In this document: in pieces, positions 48,291-56,901 of the stretch
How the letters are laid out: every line of letters starts with the position of its first letter
Numbering within the stretch: position 1 is the first letter of the stretch
NCBI GenBank assembly: GCA_021781835.1
Contig: JAJXWD010000001.1
Coordinates: 1 to 64,000 of the forward strand
Source: Pseudomonadota bacterium
GTDB lineage: Bacteria > Pseudomonadota > Alphaproteobacteria > Acetobacterales > Acetobacteraceae
Length of the DNA stretch: 64,000 nucleotides
Direction: 5' to 3'
Position numbers and translations under genes: made by a program
The notes under the pieces: model-generated
What the model saw: the letters and a program-made list of their open reading frames with translations, nothing else
Told to the model about the DNA's origin: nothing
Databases searched by the model: none

Positions 48291-49658
48291 ATGACAGAGG
48301 TGGAACCAAAAACGGGAATGGCGTTGGTGACCGAACGGCAAAAATTGGCGGCAGAAGAAGCGGGCGAAGTCTGGCTGGATGTTTCGCGGTTGTTGTTTCA
48401 GATTTTTCGCGGGCGGTTGACCGGCATCGACCGGGTGGAAATCGCCTATGCCGAGCAAATGCTGGCGCTGGCGCCCGAGCGGGTGCGGTTTGTCGCGTTT
48501 GATTATTGGCGCGGGCGGTTCAGGCGGCTCAACCAGCGGCTGGTCACGGAAATGATCGGCGAACTGGGCCCGGCCTGGGCGCGGGGCGAGATGCGCGCGC
48601 TGGGGCGGCGGGCCTTGGGGGAACTGGCGCGGAGCCAGCTTCTGGCCCCTGCCCTGGCCCGCCAGAGCGGCGGCGCGCGGCCGGTTTATGTCAATGTCTC
48701 TACCCATCCGCTGCAATGCATCAAGCCTGTCGGGCGGTTGTTGACGGGCACCGGGGCGCTGTTCGTGCCGCTGGTGCATGATTTGATCCCGCTAGAGCTG
48801 CCGGAATATGTGCCCAGCGCCTGGGCGGGGGATTTGCGCCGGCGGCTGGCAACCATTGATGCTTATGCCGATGGCGTGATCGCCAATTCGCAGGCCACAG
48901 CAGAGGCGCTGCGCCCTTATATGCCCCTGATGCCCCTCGCCGCCCTGCCGCTCGGCATAAACCCGCGCGCGCCGGGCATGGTGCCCGCGGAGGAGCGGCC
49001 TTATTTTGTCATGCTCGGCACGATCGAGCCGCGCAAGAACCACCTGCTCATTTTGCAGCTGTGGCGCCAGATGGTGGAGGAAATGGGCGAGCGGGCACCA
49101 CGGCTTTATGTGATCGGCCAGCGAGGGTGGGATAATGAGCAGGTCATCGACCTGCTGGAACGCTCGCGCCTGTTGCGGGGCCATGTCATCGAGACCGGCA
49201 TGATCCCGGATGGTGAGATGGCGGCGCGGGTAAAGGGCGCGCGGGCATTGCTCATGCCCTCGTTCGCCGAGGGGTACGGGCTGCCCGTGGCCGAGGCGCT
49301 GGCCATGGGCGTGCCGGTGCTGTGCAGCGACATTGCCGCCCACCGCGAGGTGGGACAGGCCGTGCCGGACTATCTCAACCCCGTGGACGGGCTGGGGTGG
49401 CGGGCCATGATTGACGCCTATGCCACGCCGGGAAGCCCGGCCCGCGCGGCGCAGCTGGCCCGGCTTGGCACTTGGCGGGCGCCGGACTGGCGCGCGCATG
49501 TGGCGGGGGCGCTCGCGTTTATCGGCCAGCTCACACCCCGGCGGGCAGAGGCTCAGTCCAGCTGGTCGCGCACCATGTTGGCCACCAGCATGGCCAGCAC
49601 CCAGAGGATGAAACCCGCCACCGCGGTTTCCAGCATGACCAGCCAACGCACCGGATAG
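48291..49658 (+). CDS. Glycosyltransferase (GT4-like) of the capsule cluster
   Basis: ORF 455 aa; MLGTIEPRKNHLLILQLWRQM; LLMPSFAEGYGLPVAEALAMGVPVLCSDIAAHREV; C-terminal ~35 codons are antisense to the next gene. Confidence 0.9.
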   Translation: MTEVEPKTGMALVTERQKLAAEEAGEVWLDVSRLLFQIFRGRLTGIDRVEIAYAEQMLALAPERVRFVAFDYWRGRFRRLNQRLVTEMIGELGPAWARGEMRALGRRALGELARSQLLAPALARQSGGARPVYVNVSTHPLQCIKPVGRLLTGTGALFVPLVHDLIPLELPEYVPSAWAGDLRRRLATIDAYADGVIANSQATAEALRPYMPLMPLAALPLGINPRAPGMVPAEERPYFVMLGTIEPRKNHLLILQLWRQMVEEMGERAPRLYVIGQRGWDNEQVIDLLERSRLLRGHVIETGMIPDGEMAARVKGARALLMPSFAEGYGLPVAEALAMGVPVLCSDIAAHREVGQAVPDYLNPVDGLGWRAMIDAYATPGSPARAAQLARLGTWRAPDWRAHVAGALAFIGQLTPRRAEAQSSWSRTMLATSMASTQRMKPATAVSSMTSQRTG

Positions 49659-50728
49659 ATCGAGGAACGAGGCACCAAGGGCTGCACGAAGCTCTCGAGG
49701 TAGAGGGAGCGTTCATCGGCCTGGTTGCGGGCGTTTTGCAGGGCTTGGAGGTCGGCGGCGTAAAGCTGCTGGTCGAGCGTTTCGGTGGTGGTGAGGGCGT
49801 CATAGCCGCTCATCACGCTGGCCAGGCTTTGCGGCCCGCCAGGGGCCGCGGCCAGGCGGGCGCTGAGATCATCCGCCTCGCGCTGCTCGGCATTGATGCG
49901 CGAGGTGAGGATTTGCACCTGGGGAGACTGATCGGTTTGGCCCTGGGCGCGCAGGGCGGCGAGTTGGGCTTCATCCTGCGCGAGGGTGAGCAGCACCGAA
50001 CCGCCAATGCCGCTTTGCTGCTGGGCGGTGAGCTCGGGGAACAGCACGGCGTAGCGGTTGCGGTACGCGGCCAGGGCGGCCTGGTCGGCCAGCAAGGTGG
50101 CGCGGGCGGCGTTGGCGGTTTGGGTGGCGTAGGAAAGCGCGTTGGCGCGGGCGGCGCGCGACATGCGGTCAACCAGGCTCTGCGCGCCTTGCAGGATTTG
50201 CGCCGCGAGGCGGGCGGAATCTTGCGGCGAGAAGGCGCGCACGGTGACGGTGATGATGCCCGATGACAAATCCAGGCTCGGACGCACCATGCGCCGCCAA
50301 TAGAGAAGCTGGCGCTCAGGGGGCAGATGGCTGCCCATGCGCGCCCAGAAATCCCCGCGCGGGGCGGCGAAAAACTGGTTGAGCGAGAGGCTGGGCGGCA
50401 GATCGGCCAGGGCTTGCGGGCTTTCGATATATTGCACCACCACCTGCGAATCCTCGACCAGCGCCAGCATGGGGTTGAAACCCGACAGCGCGCTGCTCAC
50501 GCTGGCGGGGGCGGCGCTTTGGGGCATTTGCTCGCGCACCACGAATTTGGTGGTGGTGACGTACTGGTCGGCCGCGAAGCCGTATTCGTAGAGGCCGGCC
50601 AGCGCCGTGGGCAACGCCACCAGCGCCAGAAACGAGGCCAGCCGCGCGCGCCGGCGCAGGTTTGGCCATGCAAACTTGGCGGGGAGTGGGCGGGCTTCGT
50701 GGCGGGGGAAAATGGGCAGGGTGTCCAT
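49553..50728 (-). CDS. kpsE: Capsule polysaccharide export inner-membrane protein, KpsE/PCP family
   Basis: ORF 391 aa; N-terminal TM then AADQYVTTTKFVVREQM, central coiled coil, C-terminal TM WLVMLETAVAGFILWVLAMLVANMVRDQ. Confidence 0.88.
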   Translation of the reverse strand: MDTLPIFPRHEARPLPAKFAWPNLRRRARLASFLALVALPTALAGLYEYGFAADQYVTTTKFVVREQMPQSAAPASVSSALSGFNPMLALVEDSQVVVQYIESPQALADLPPSLSLNQFFAAPRGDFWARMGSHLPPERQLLYWRRMVRPSLDLSSGIITVTVRAFSPQDSARLAAQILQGAQSLVDRMSRAARANALSYATQTANAARATLLADQAALAAYRNRYAVLFPELTAQQQSGIGGSVLLTLAQDEAQLAALRAQGQTDQSPQVQILTSRINAEQREADDLSARLAAAPGGPQSLASVMSGYDALTTTETLDQQLYAADLQALQNARNQADERSLYLESFVQPLVPRSSIYPVRWLVMLETAVAGFILWVLAMLVANMVRDQLD

Positions 50729-50739
50729 GTTGTCTCTCT

Positions 50740-51414
50740 TCAGGGCGCGCCGGTGGGGGCGCCGAGCAGCAGGGCGCGGTGACGGGCGATGGCGCTGTCC
50801 AGCTCATCGAACAATTCGAGCCGGCCGCCATGCAGCACGGCGCCCATGTCGCACCAGGCGCGCAACGTGCCTTCATCGTGCGAGACGATGATGACATCGG
50901 ACTGGGCGGCGCGGGCCTCGAAGGCTTCGAGGCATTTGCGGCGAAAACGGGCATCGCCCACGGCGGTTACCTCGTCGATCAAATATAGATCGAAGCGGAT
51001 GGCGAGGCAGGCGCCAAAGGCGAGGCGCGCCATCATGCCCGAGGAGTAGGTCTCGACGGGGGTGCGGAAATAACCGCCAAGCTCGGCGAAACGCTCGACA
51101 TAATCGAGGGTTTCGGCCTCGTTGGCGTTATAGATGCGGGCCAGGAAGCGGATATTTTCGCGCCCCGTGAGATGGGGGTGAAAGGTGCCGCCAAAACCAA
51201 GCGGGAAGCTGACCCGGTGGGAGCGCGAGAGGCGCCCGCGATCGAGCGGCTCGACCCCCGCGATGAGCCGCACCAGGGTGGATTTGCCCGCGCCGTTGGC
51301 GCCGAAAATGCCAATGGAGCGGCCAGATGGCAGGTCGAGCGAGACATGGTCGAGAATGACCCGCCGCTCATGCGCTGTGCGGTAGGATTTGCAGGCATCG
51401 CGCAGGGTGATCAT
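50740..51414 (-). CDS. kpsT: Capsule polysaccharide ABC transporter ATP-binding protein
   Basis: ORF 224 aa; GIFGANGAGKSTLVRLIAGVEPLDRGRLSRSHRVSFPLGFGGTFHPHLTGRENIRFLARIY; YSSGMMARLAFG. Confidence 0.94.
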   Translation of the reverse strand: MITLRDACKSYRTAHERRVILDHVSLDLPSGRSIGIFGANGAGKSTLVRLIAGVEPLDRGRLSRSHRVSFPLGFGGTFHPHLTGRENIRFLARIYNANEAETLDYVERFAELGGYFRTPVETYSSGMMARLAFGACLAIRFDLYLIDEVTAVGDARFRRKCLEAFEARAAQSDVIIVSHDEGTLRAWCDMGAVLHGGRLELFDELDSAIARHRALLLGAPTGAP

Positions 51415-52985
51415 GACACCGGCCGCAGGCGCCGGCGCAGGCCAAGCTCGAGCCCCAGACCCAAAACCAGCGCGCCGCCCACCCAGGCCAGCAGATAGGG
51501 CAAATTGAGCCAGATGGGCCTGTATTCGGGGTAGAAGCCCGCGCGGAACAGCTCGACACCCTGGAGCACCGGATTCCAGACCAGCGCCGCGCGCAGCTGG
51601 TCGGGCATGGTGAGGGGGGTGTAATAAATGCCAGAGGCGAAATAAAGCAGGCGGATCACGGCGTTGAACACCGTCTCCCAGCCATGGAAGTAATTGACCA
51701 GCACCAGATTGACCGCCCCCACCCCGGCGCCGAGCAGGGCCAGCAGCGCGAAGGCCAGCAAGGCGGTGAGCGGCGCGGCCGGCATGGTGCGGTACCCCAT
51801 CAGCCCAAAAGCGCCAAACACCAGCAGGGCCACGGCGATTTCGGTCATGAACTGCAAAAACAGGCGGGCGGCCATGATGTCGGTGGTGCGCAGGCCGGGC
51901 AGCAGCAGCAGGGCGCCGGCGGCGTTGCGGGCGTGCATCACCTCATCCGCCACATGCGAAAACAGCAGATAGGGCAGCAGGCCGGTGCAGTAAAACTCGA
52001 ACAGGCTGTGACCCAGCGGCGGCGGGGCGAGATTGACATAGGCGAACATGACGCCAAGCGTGAGCAGATGGGAAATGGGCTCGGCCACCGCCCAGAGATA
52101 GCCGAGCACGGCGCGCGAGTGGCGCGTGCGCATCTCGCGGAGCGCCAGCGCCCAGATAATGCGCCCGCGCTCGGCCAAGCGGGCCGCCAGCGGCGGGCGC
52201 GGCCGGGGCGGCGGCAGACGGCGGAGCGGTTTGGCGGGCGGCTCCCAGCCGGGGGGCGCGTGCGCCACCGCCACCCCGATGCGCGCCGCCAGCGCCGCGC
52301 AATGGGCCCGGTAGGCCGAGATTTCGGGCGCCAGCGCGCAGGCGCGTTCGGCTTCGGCGAAGGCGGCGGGCAGATTGCCCAGCATCTCATGCACGCCGCT
52401 CAAGGCGCGGGCCAGATGCGGGTCTTCCGGCTTGTGGGCCATGGCTTCGGTGAGCACGGCCAGGGCATCGCCATGGCAGGCGCGGGCATTGAGCAGGGCG
52501 GCGCGCTGGAGGGCATAGCCGAGATTGTCGGGCGCGTGTCTCGCGGCCTCGGCGGCGGCGGCGAGCGCGCGCTCGAGCCGGCCCTGATGCTCGTTGCAGG
52601 TGGCCAGCATGGACCAGGCCGCGGCGTTTTCGGGCATATGGGCCAGGGCGGCCAGCAGCGGGGCCTCGGCGGCGGCCGGGCGGGCGCAGGCAAACAGCAC
52701 ATGGGCGTGGTGAAGCTGATATTCGGGCTGGCCGGGGGCATGAGCGGCGGCGGCGCGGGCCAAGGGCTCGGCCTCTTCCGCCTGGCCAGCGGCGACGAGA
52801 AAACCGCTGAGCCCGCGCAGCAGCCGGGCATTGCCAGGCGCCAGCGCCAACCCCTGGCGCAGCAGCGCGATGGCCGCCGCTCCCTCGCCCCCATGGTGGA
52901 GGATTTCGGCGGTGGCGGCCAGGGCCGCGACATTGCCGGCATCGCGCTCCAAGGCGGCCAGGGCTTCGGCGGCGCTCAGGGGCAT
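51411..52985 (-). CDS. Fusion of N-terminal tetratricopeptide repeats and C-terminal KpsM-like ABC-2 permease
   Basis: TPR-like units over aa ~1-230, Pro-rich linker GWEPPAKPLRRLPPPRPRPPLAARL, then LALREMRTRHSRAVLGYLWAVAEPISHLLTLGVMFAYV ... FYCTGLLPYLLFSHVADEVMHA. Confidence 0.88.
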   Translation of the reverse strand: MPLSAAEALAALERDAGNVAALAATAEILHHGGEGAAAIALLRQGLALAPGNARLLRGLSGFLVAAGQAEEAEPLARAAAAHAPGQPEYQLHHAHVLFACARPAAAEAPLLAALAHMPENAAAWSMLATCNEHQGRLERALAAAAEAARHAPDNLGYALQRAALLNARACHGDALAVLTEAMAHKPEDPHLARALSGVHEMLGNLPAAFAEAERACALAPEISAYRAHCAALAARIGVAVAHAPPGWEPPAKPLRRLPPPRPRPPLAARLAERGRIIWALALREMRTRHSRAVLGYLWAVAEPISHLLTLGVMFAYVNLAPPPLGHSLFEFYCTGLLPYLLFSHVADEVMHARNAAGALLLLPGLRTTDIMAARLFLQFMTEIAVALLVFGAFGLMGYRTMPAAPLTALLAFALLALLGAGVGAVNLVLVNYFHGWETVFNAVIRLLYFASGIYYTPLTMPDQLRAALVWNPVLQGVELFRAGFYPEYRPIWLNLPYLLAWVGGALVLGLGLELGLRRRLRPVS

Positions 52986-52986
52986 A

Positions 52987-54036
52987 TCAATAAGGCGCCC
53001 CGAAATTGCGCGGCACGGCGGCCATGCTGCCAAGCCCGGTGATGGCGGAGAGGATCTTGGCGGCATCGGCCACCGGCGCGTCGCTCACATACAGCACATC
53101 GCCCGGGTGCAGGGTGAAGCGGCTGGCGGTGAAGAAGCTGGCGGGGTCGCTCAGATCGAGCTGATAGACAATCCGGGCGGCGCCGGGGCGGTAGAGAAAC
53201 ACCCCGCGCGGGGCGGCCAGGCTGTCCTGCAGGCCCGCCACCTCGGCGAGGGCGGTGAGCAGGGAGAGTTGCGGAGCATCGTAAGGGAACAGGCCGGGAT
53301 GGTTGACGGCGCCAAAAGCGTAGAATTGCAGGCGGCGGGGCAGCAGGGTCACCTCATCACCGGGCGAGAGGGGAATGTCATCGGTGCCGTCGGCGAGCAG
53401 GGTGGCAAGGGGCAATTCGGCCGTGCCGGTGCCGCGGCGCAGGCGGACCAATGTTTCATCGGCCGTGCCGCGCGCGCCGCCCCCCTCGGCGATGAGGGCG
53501 CTCAAGGTAAGTGACCCGGCCAGCGGGTAGAGGCCGGGCTTGGCGGCATCCCCCGCGAGCACCACATTGTCGGCGGTGGGGGTGGCATCGAGCACGCTGG
53601 CTTGGATTTGATGGCCTTGGGCGGCGAAATTGGCCGTGATGCGGCGCGAGAGGGACAGAGCGCTCTCGCCCGCCACGTGCAAAACGCCAAGATAGGGCAA
53701 GGCCAGATCGCCGCCGGCGCCGACCCGCAGGCTGGTTTGCAGGGCGGGCGGGGCAAGCAGGGTCTGGCCGGTGGGGTTGGCCTCCCAGAGGGTGATCCGC
53801 ACCTCATCGCCCGGGGCGAGCCTGCCTGGGGGCCGCGCGGGCGGCAAGGCCGCGAAGCCTTGCGCGGGGGCGGGCGCCGGGGGCGGGTTGGGGGTGGTCA
53901 TGTCCAGCCGGACCAGCCGGTAGCCGGAGGCTTGCAGCACCGCACCGGTACGCGGGCCGCTCTCGGGCAGGCTGGCGCAGGCGCCAAGCCCGAGCAGCAA
54001 CGCCAATGCCGCGCCAGGCGCTATTGGGCGGCGCAT
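52987..54036 (-). CDS. Outer-membrane polysaccharide export protein (Wza/KpsD family, SLBB)
   Basis: Lipobox LLGLGACASLPE; LAPGDEVRITLWEAN; VVLAGDAAKPGLYPLAGSLTLSALIAEGGG; TLHPGDVLYVSDAP. Confidence 0.9.
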   Translation of the reverse strand: MRRPIAPGAALALLLGLGACASLPESGPRTGAVLQASGYRLVRLDMTTPNPPPAPAPAQGFAALPPARPPGRLAPGDEVRITLWEANPTGQTLLAPPALQTSLRVGAGGDLALPYLGVLHVAGESALSLSRRITANFAAQGHQIQASVLDATPTADNVVLAGDAAKPGLYPLAGSLTLSALIAEGGGARGTADETLVRLRRGTGTAELPLATLLADGTDDIPLSPGDEVTLLPRRLQFYAFGAVNHPGLFPYDAPQLSLLTALAEVAGLQDSLAAPRGVFLYRPGAARIVYQLDLSDPASFFTASRFTLHPGDVLYVSDAPVADAAKILSAITGLGSMAAVPRNFGAPY

Positions 54037-55391
54037 GCCACGAGCTCGCGCTTTTGCACGGAGAGGAAATTAGCCTCGAGATAGATGGCGGCGTTGGTGG
54101 CGGTGTTGTAGCGGAGATCCGGCACCGCCGCCGCGCGCCCAGGGCTTTGGATGCGCGTGGCCAGCTCGGCGAAATTGCCGATGTCGAAAAACTCGATGAG
54201 GTCGGGATGGTAGCGGGCAAAAGCCCGGAAGGCCGCGGTGCGCGAGGCGATGACGCGCGTGCCCATTTCGAGCGCGATGGAGATGGGGCCGGAACTGGCC
54301 TGGCCGACTTCTAGATAGGGGAAGACCGCGACATCGCACTGGGCGGTGGCGGCGAAAAAATCATCGTCGGACAGGGCACCCATGAAATGCACGCGTTCAT
54401 GGAGGGTGTTGGGATGGTCGTTGAGGAGGGCGGTGAGCTCGGCGCCACTGGGGGCGAGGCGAAGGCCGCTTTCTTTCAAAACCTCGAGCGGGGATTGGCC
54501 GATATGAGCGGTGGAGAGCAGCTTGCGGATATAAGGGTCGAGCGGCTCCTCGCGCCGGATGCCCTGGGGGTGCAGGCCGCCGAAAATGAGCAAATGATAG
54601 TCGGGGGGCAGGAATTCGAGCGCGCGGATGGCGGTGTCGAACCCTTTATAGGCGGAGAGAAAGCCGAACGTGCCGATGAATTTGACATTGGCGGGCAGAC
54701 CGGAAAATGGCGCCGGGACGGCGCGGCCGGTGCGCGCGCGCAGGCCGCGCGCGGCTTCGGGAGAGATGAAGGAGAGCGGGTGGTGATGCACGCTGCGCAG
54801 GGCGAATAAATCCTGCATCATGCGCTGGTCGCGCCTGGTGTGGACGATGACCGACACCGGCTTGTGCGCCTGGAGGCTGCGCAGCAGACCCTGAATGCCG
54901 CGGCTGAGCCGGCCGGCGCGCGTGGCCTCGGACAAAACGCGCCCCGCCCCGCTCACATGCCCGCGCGCCAGCAGGCGGCCCACCGTGTCCCACGGCATGT
55001 CCTCATTGAGGAGGATGGTGTGGAACGTGACCGACAGAGCCGGCGCGGCCTTGGCGAGGCGGGCGAAACGGCGGGTGATCTGGGCGACGGTGCGCCCGAG
55101 CGTGCCGTGCTCGAGCTGGATGTTGACACAATCAAACCCATGGAGCTGAGCGGCGATGTCCTTGATGTGGGCATCGGCCAGTTTTTGGATGCGGCGGTGG
55201 CGGCCGCGCAGGAGGTACTGGTCGAGGTCGAAGATGGTGACATCGACGAACGGGGCCAGTTGTTTTTCGAGGGCGCGGGTATAGCCGGCGATGCCGCACA
55301 GCTCGTCATAGGTGCTGACGATGGCGAGCCTGGGGCGACGCGGCGCGGACAGGGCGGGCGGAACATGGTAGGAGGAGAGCGTGTCAGGCAT
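54021..55391 (-). CDS. Glycosyltransferase (GT4-like)
   Basis: ORF 456 aa; RLAIVSTYDELCGIAGYTRALEKQLAPFVDVTIFDLDQ; FIGTFGFLSAYKGFDTAIRALEFLPPDYHLLIFGG. Confidence 0.87.
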   Translation of the reverse strand: MPDTLSSYHVPPALSAPRRPRLAIVSTYDELCGIAGYTRALEKQLAPFVDVTIFDLDQYLLRGRHRRIQKLADAHIKDIAAQLHGFDCVNIQLEHGTLGRTVAQITRRFARLAKAAPALSVTFHTILLNEDMPWDTVGRLLARGHVSGAGRVLSEATRAGRLSRGIQGLLRSLQAHKPVSVIVHTRRDQRMMQDLFALRSVHHHPLSFISPEAARGLRARTGRAVPAPFSGLPANVKFIGTFGFLSAYKGFDTAIRALEFLPPDYHLLIFGGLHPQGIRREEPLDPYIRKLLSTAHIGQSPLEVLKESGLRLAPSGAELTALLNDHPNTLHERVHFMGALSDDDFFAATAQCDVAVFPYLEVGQASSGPISIALEMGTRVIASRTAAFRAFARYHPDLIEFFDIGNFAELATRIQSPGRAAAVPDLRYNTATNAAIYLEANFLSVQKRELVACAAQ

Positions 55392-55572
55392 TGAAGCCCC
55401 GCGCGCGACCGGAGAAACCGGCGGAGGACCGGCTGGTGAAGTGAGTGGCGAGGTGAGTGCTCATCGCGTCCCTTTTGTCTTTGCAGGCGGGATGAGACTG
55501 ACATGGCCGGGTTGAGACTTGCTTAATCCCGCGGCCAGGAGGTGAGGAAATGAAGCGGGGCTTGGCGGAGGG

Positions 55573-56511
55573 TTAAGATGCCGGGCGCAGCGCGCGCGGC
55601 GAGACGCCAAAGCGCGCCTTGAACAGGCGGCTGAAATGGGCCGGGCTGATGAAGCCGCAGCGCCAGGCGATGGCCTCGATACGCAAGGCGCGCCAGCGCG
55701 GGGCGCCCAACATTTCGCGCGCGGCATCGAGCCGGCGGTTCCAGACGAAGCGCATCAGGGACATGTCCTCGCCGGCGAACAGCTTGTGCAGATGCCCCAC
55801 CGAGAGATTGACCGCCGCCGCGATGCGCGCCGCGTCGAGCGTGGCATCATGCAGATTTTGGGCGATGTAATGCTTGACCCGCAGGCGGGTGGCGGCGGTG
55901 GCGGCGCTGTCATCCTCGCGCAGGATGACATCCATCAGATCGAGCAGCTGGCAGCCCAGGCGGGTGCGCATCTCCGGGTTGAGCGCCGGGCCGTGGGCGG
56001 CGATGAGGCGGATCATGTCCTGGACGAGGCGCACATCGGGGGAGGTGATGTCGGGCGCCAGCCAGCGGTTGAGGCGATAGCGGTAGCCGCGCTCGCGCAA
56101 GGCCGCCTTGGGGGCGTTGACCACCAGCAGCCGGGCATGGGCGGGCACATGCTCCTGGAAGGGCTGGGCGGGATCGACGATGATCAGCCCGCCGGCGCCC
56201 AGGCGGCGCTGTTCGCCGTCGCGCTCGAACACCGCCTCGCCCTCGGCGATCATCTTGACCATCAGCACATCCTCCTCGGCGCGCTGGCGGCAATGGGGGC
56301 GGAGGGTTTGCGGGCTCATCGACACATCGGCGACCCGCAGCCCGCCAACCTCGCCCATGCTGATGCCCGAGGCGAAGGCGATGCCGCGCGGACGGGCGCA
56401 GCCGAGCGCGTAATCGCGGTTGAGGGCCTCGCACCATTGCTCGAACGCCAGCAAGGCCGCGCCGGGCGCGGCACTGGCTTGGGCCCCCTGCCCCGCCGGG
56501 TCGTGGTTCAT
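55573..56511 (-). CDS. AraC-family transcriptional regulator
   Basis: C-terminal HTH RVKHYIAQNLHDATLDAARIAAAVNLSVGHLHKLFAGEDMSLMRFVWNRRLDAAREML ... AIAWRCGFISPAHFSRLFKARFGVSPRALR; start could be 56559. Confidence 0.93.
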   Translation of the reverse strand: MNHDPAGQGAQASAAPGAALLAFEQWCEALNRDYALGCARPRGIAFASGISMGEVGGLRVADVSMSPQTLRPHCRQRAEEDVLMVKMIAEGEAVFERDGEQRRLGAGGLIIVDPAQPFQEHVPAHARLLVVNAPKAALRERGYRYRLNRWLAPDITSPDVRLVQDMIRLIAAHGPALNPEMRTRLGCQLLDLMDVILREDDSAATAATRLRVKHYIAQNLHDATLDAARIAAAVNLSVGHLHKLFAGEDMSLMRFVWNRRLDAAREMLGAPRWRALRIEAIAWRCGFISPAHFSRLFKARFGVSPRALRPAS

Positions 56512-56632
56512 CTCCCCCTCCTTGCCGCCGCCTGCCGGGCGGCTTGTTTGCGAGATCATCCTACCCTGTTCATAGCGCCGGTCTTGACCAAAACGCCATG
56601 TCTTCTTGCCTGTGGGGCGTATTGGGGCGATG

Positions 56633-56648
56633 AGGCTTTTAAAAGCCT
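56633..56648. repeat. Perfect 16-bp palindrome; its 12-bp core is repeated at 56776-56787
   Basis: AGGCTTTTAAAAGCCT; second AGGCTTTTAAAA. Confidence 0.8.
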
Positions 56649-56796
56649 TGCGATCATTGGCAGGCGCTTTTTGGGCGTCCGTTTTTTGCAACTCGGCAGG
56701 GGCGCGCCACCGGTTCGAGCGATCCGAGCGGGCGGCCCCAAAAACTTTTGATAATTTTTCAGGAGATTTTTTAAGAGGCTTTTAAAACAGTTTCTT

Positions 56797-56901
56797 AGAG
56801 CGGGATGCGTTGTCACGCTCCCGCTCTGGGCATGCTTTAACGATCAATTTCATTGGCTTAGCTTGCATCTGTCGACGCAATCTAAACCAATATCGATCTA
56901 G
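56797..56901 (+). repeat. Dispersed ~105-bp repeat, copy C
   Basis: agagcgggatgcgttgtcacgctcccgctctgggcatgctttaacgatcaatttcattggcttagcttgcatctgtcgacgcaatctaaaccaatatcgatctag. Confidence 0.93.

Noticed and set aside
51684-53042. 452-aa Gly/Gln-rich plus-strand ORF opposite the TPR-KpsM gene
   Set aside because: Low-complexity antisense frame of Ala-rich TPR coding sequence
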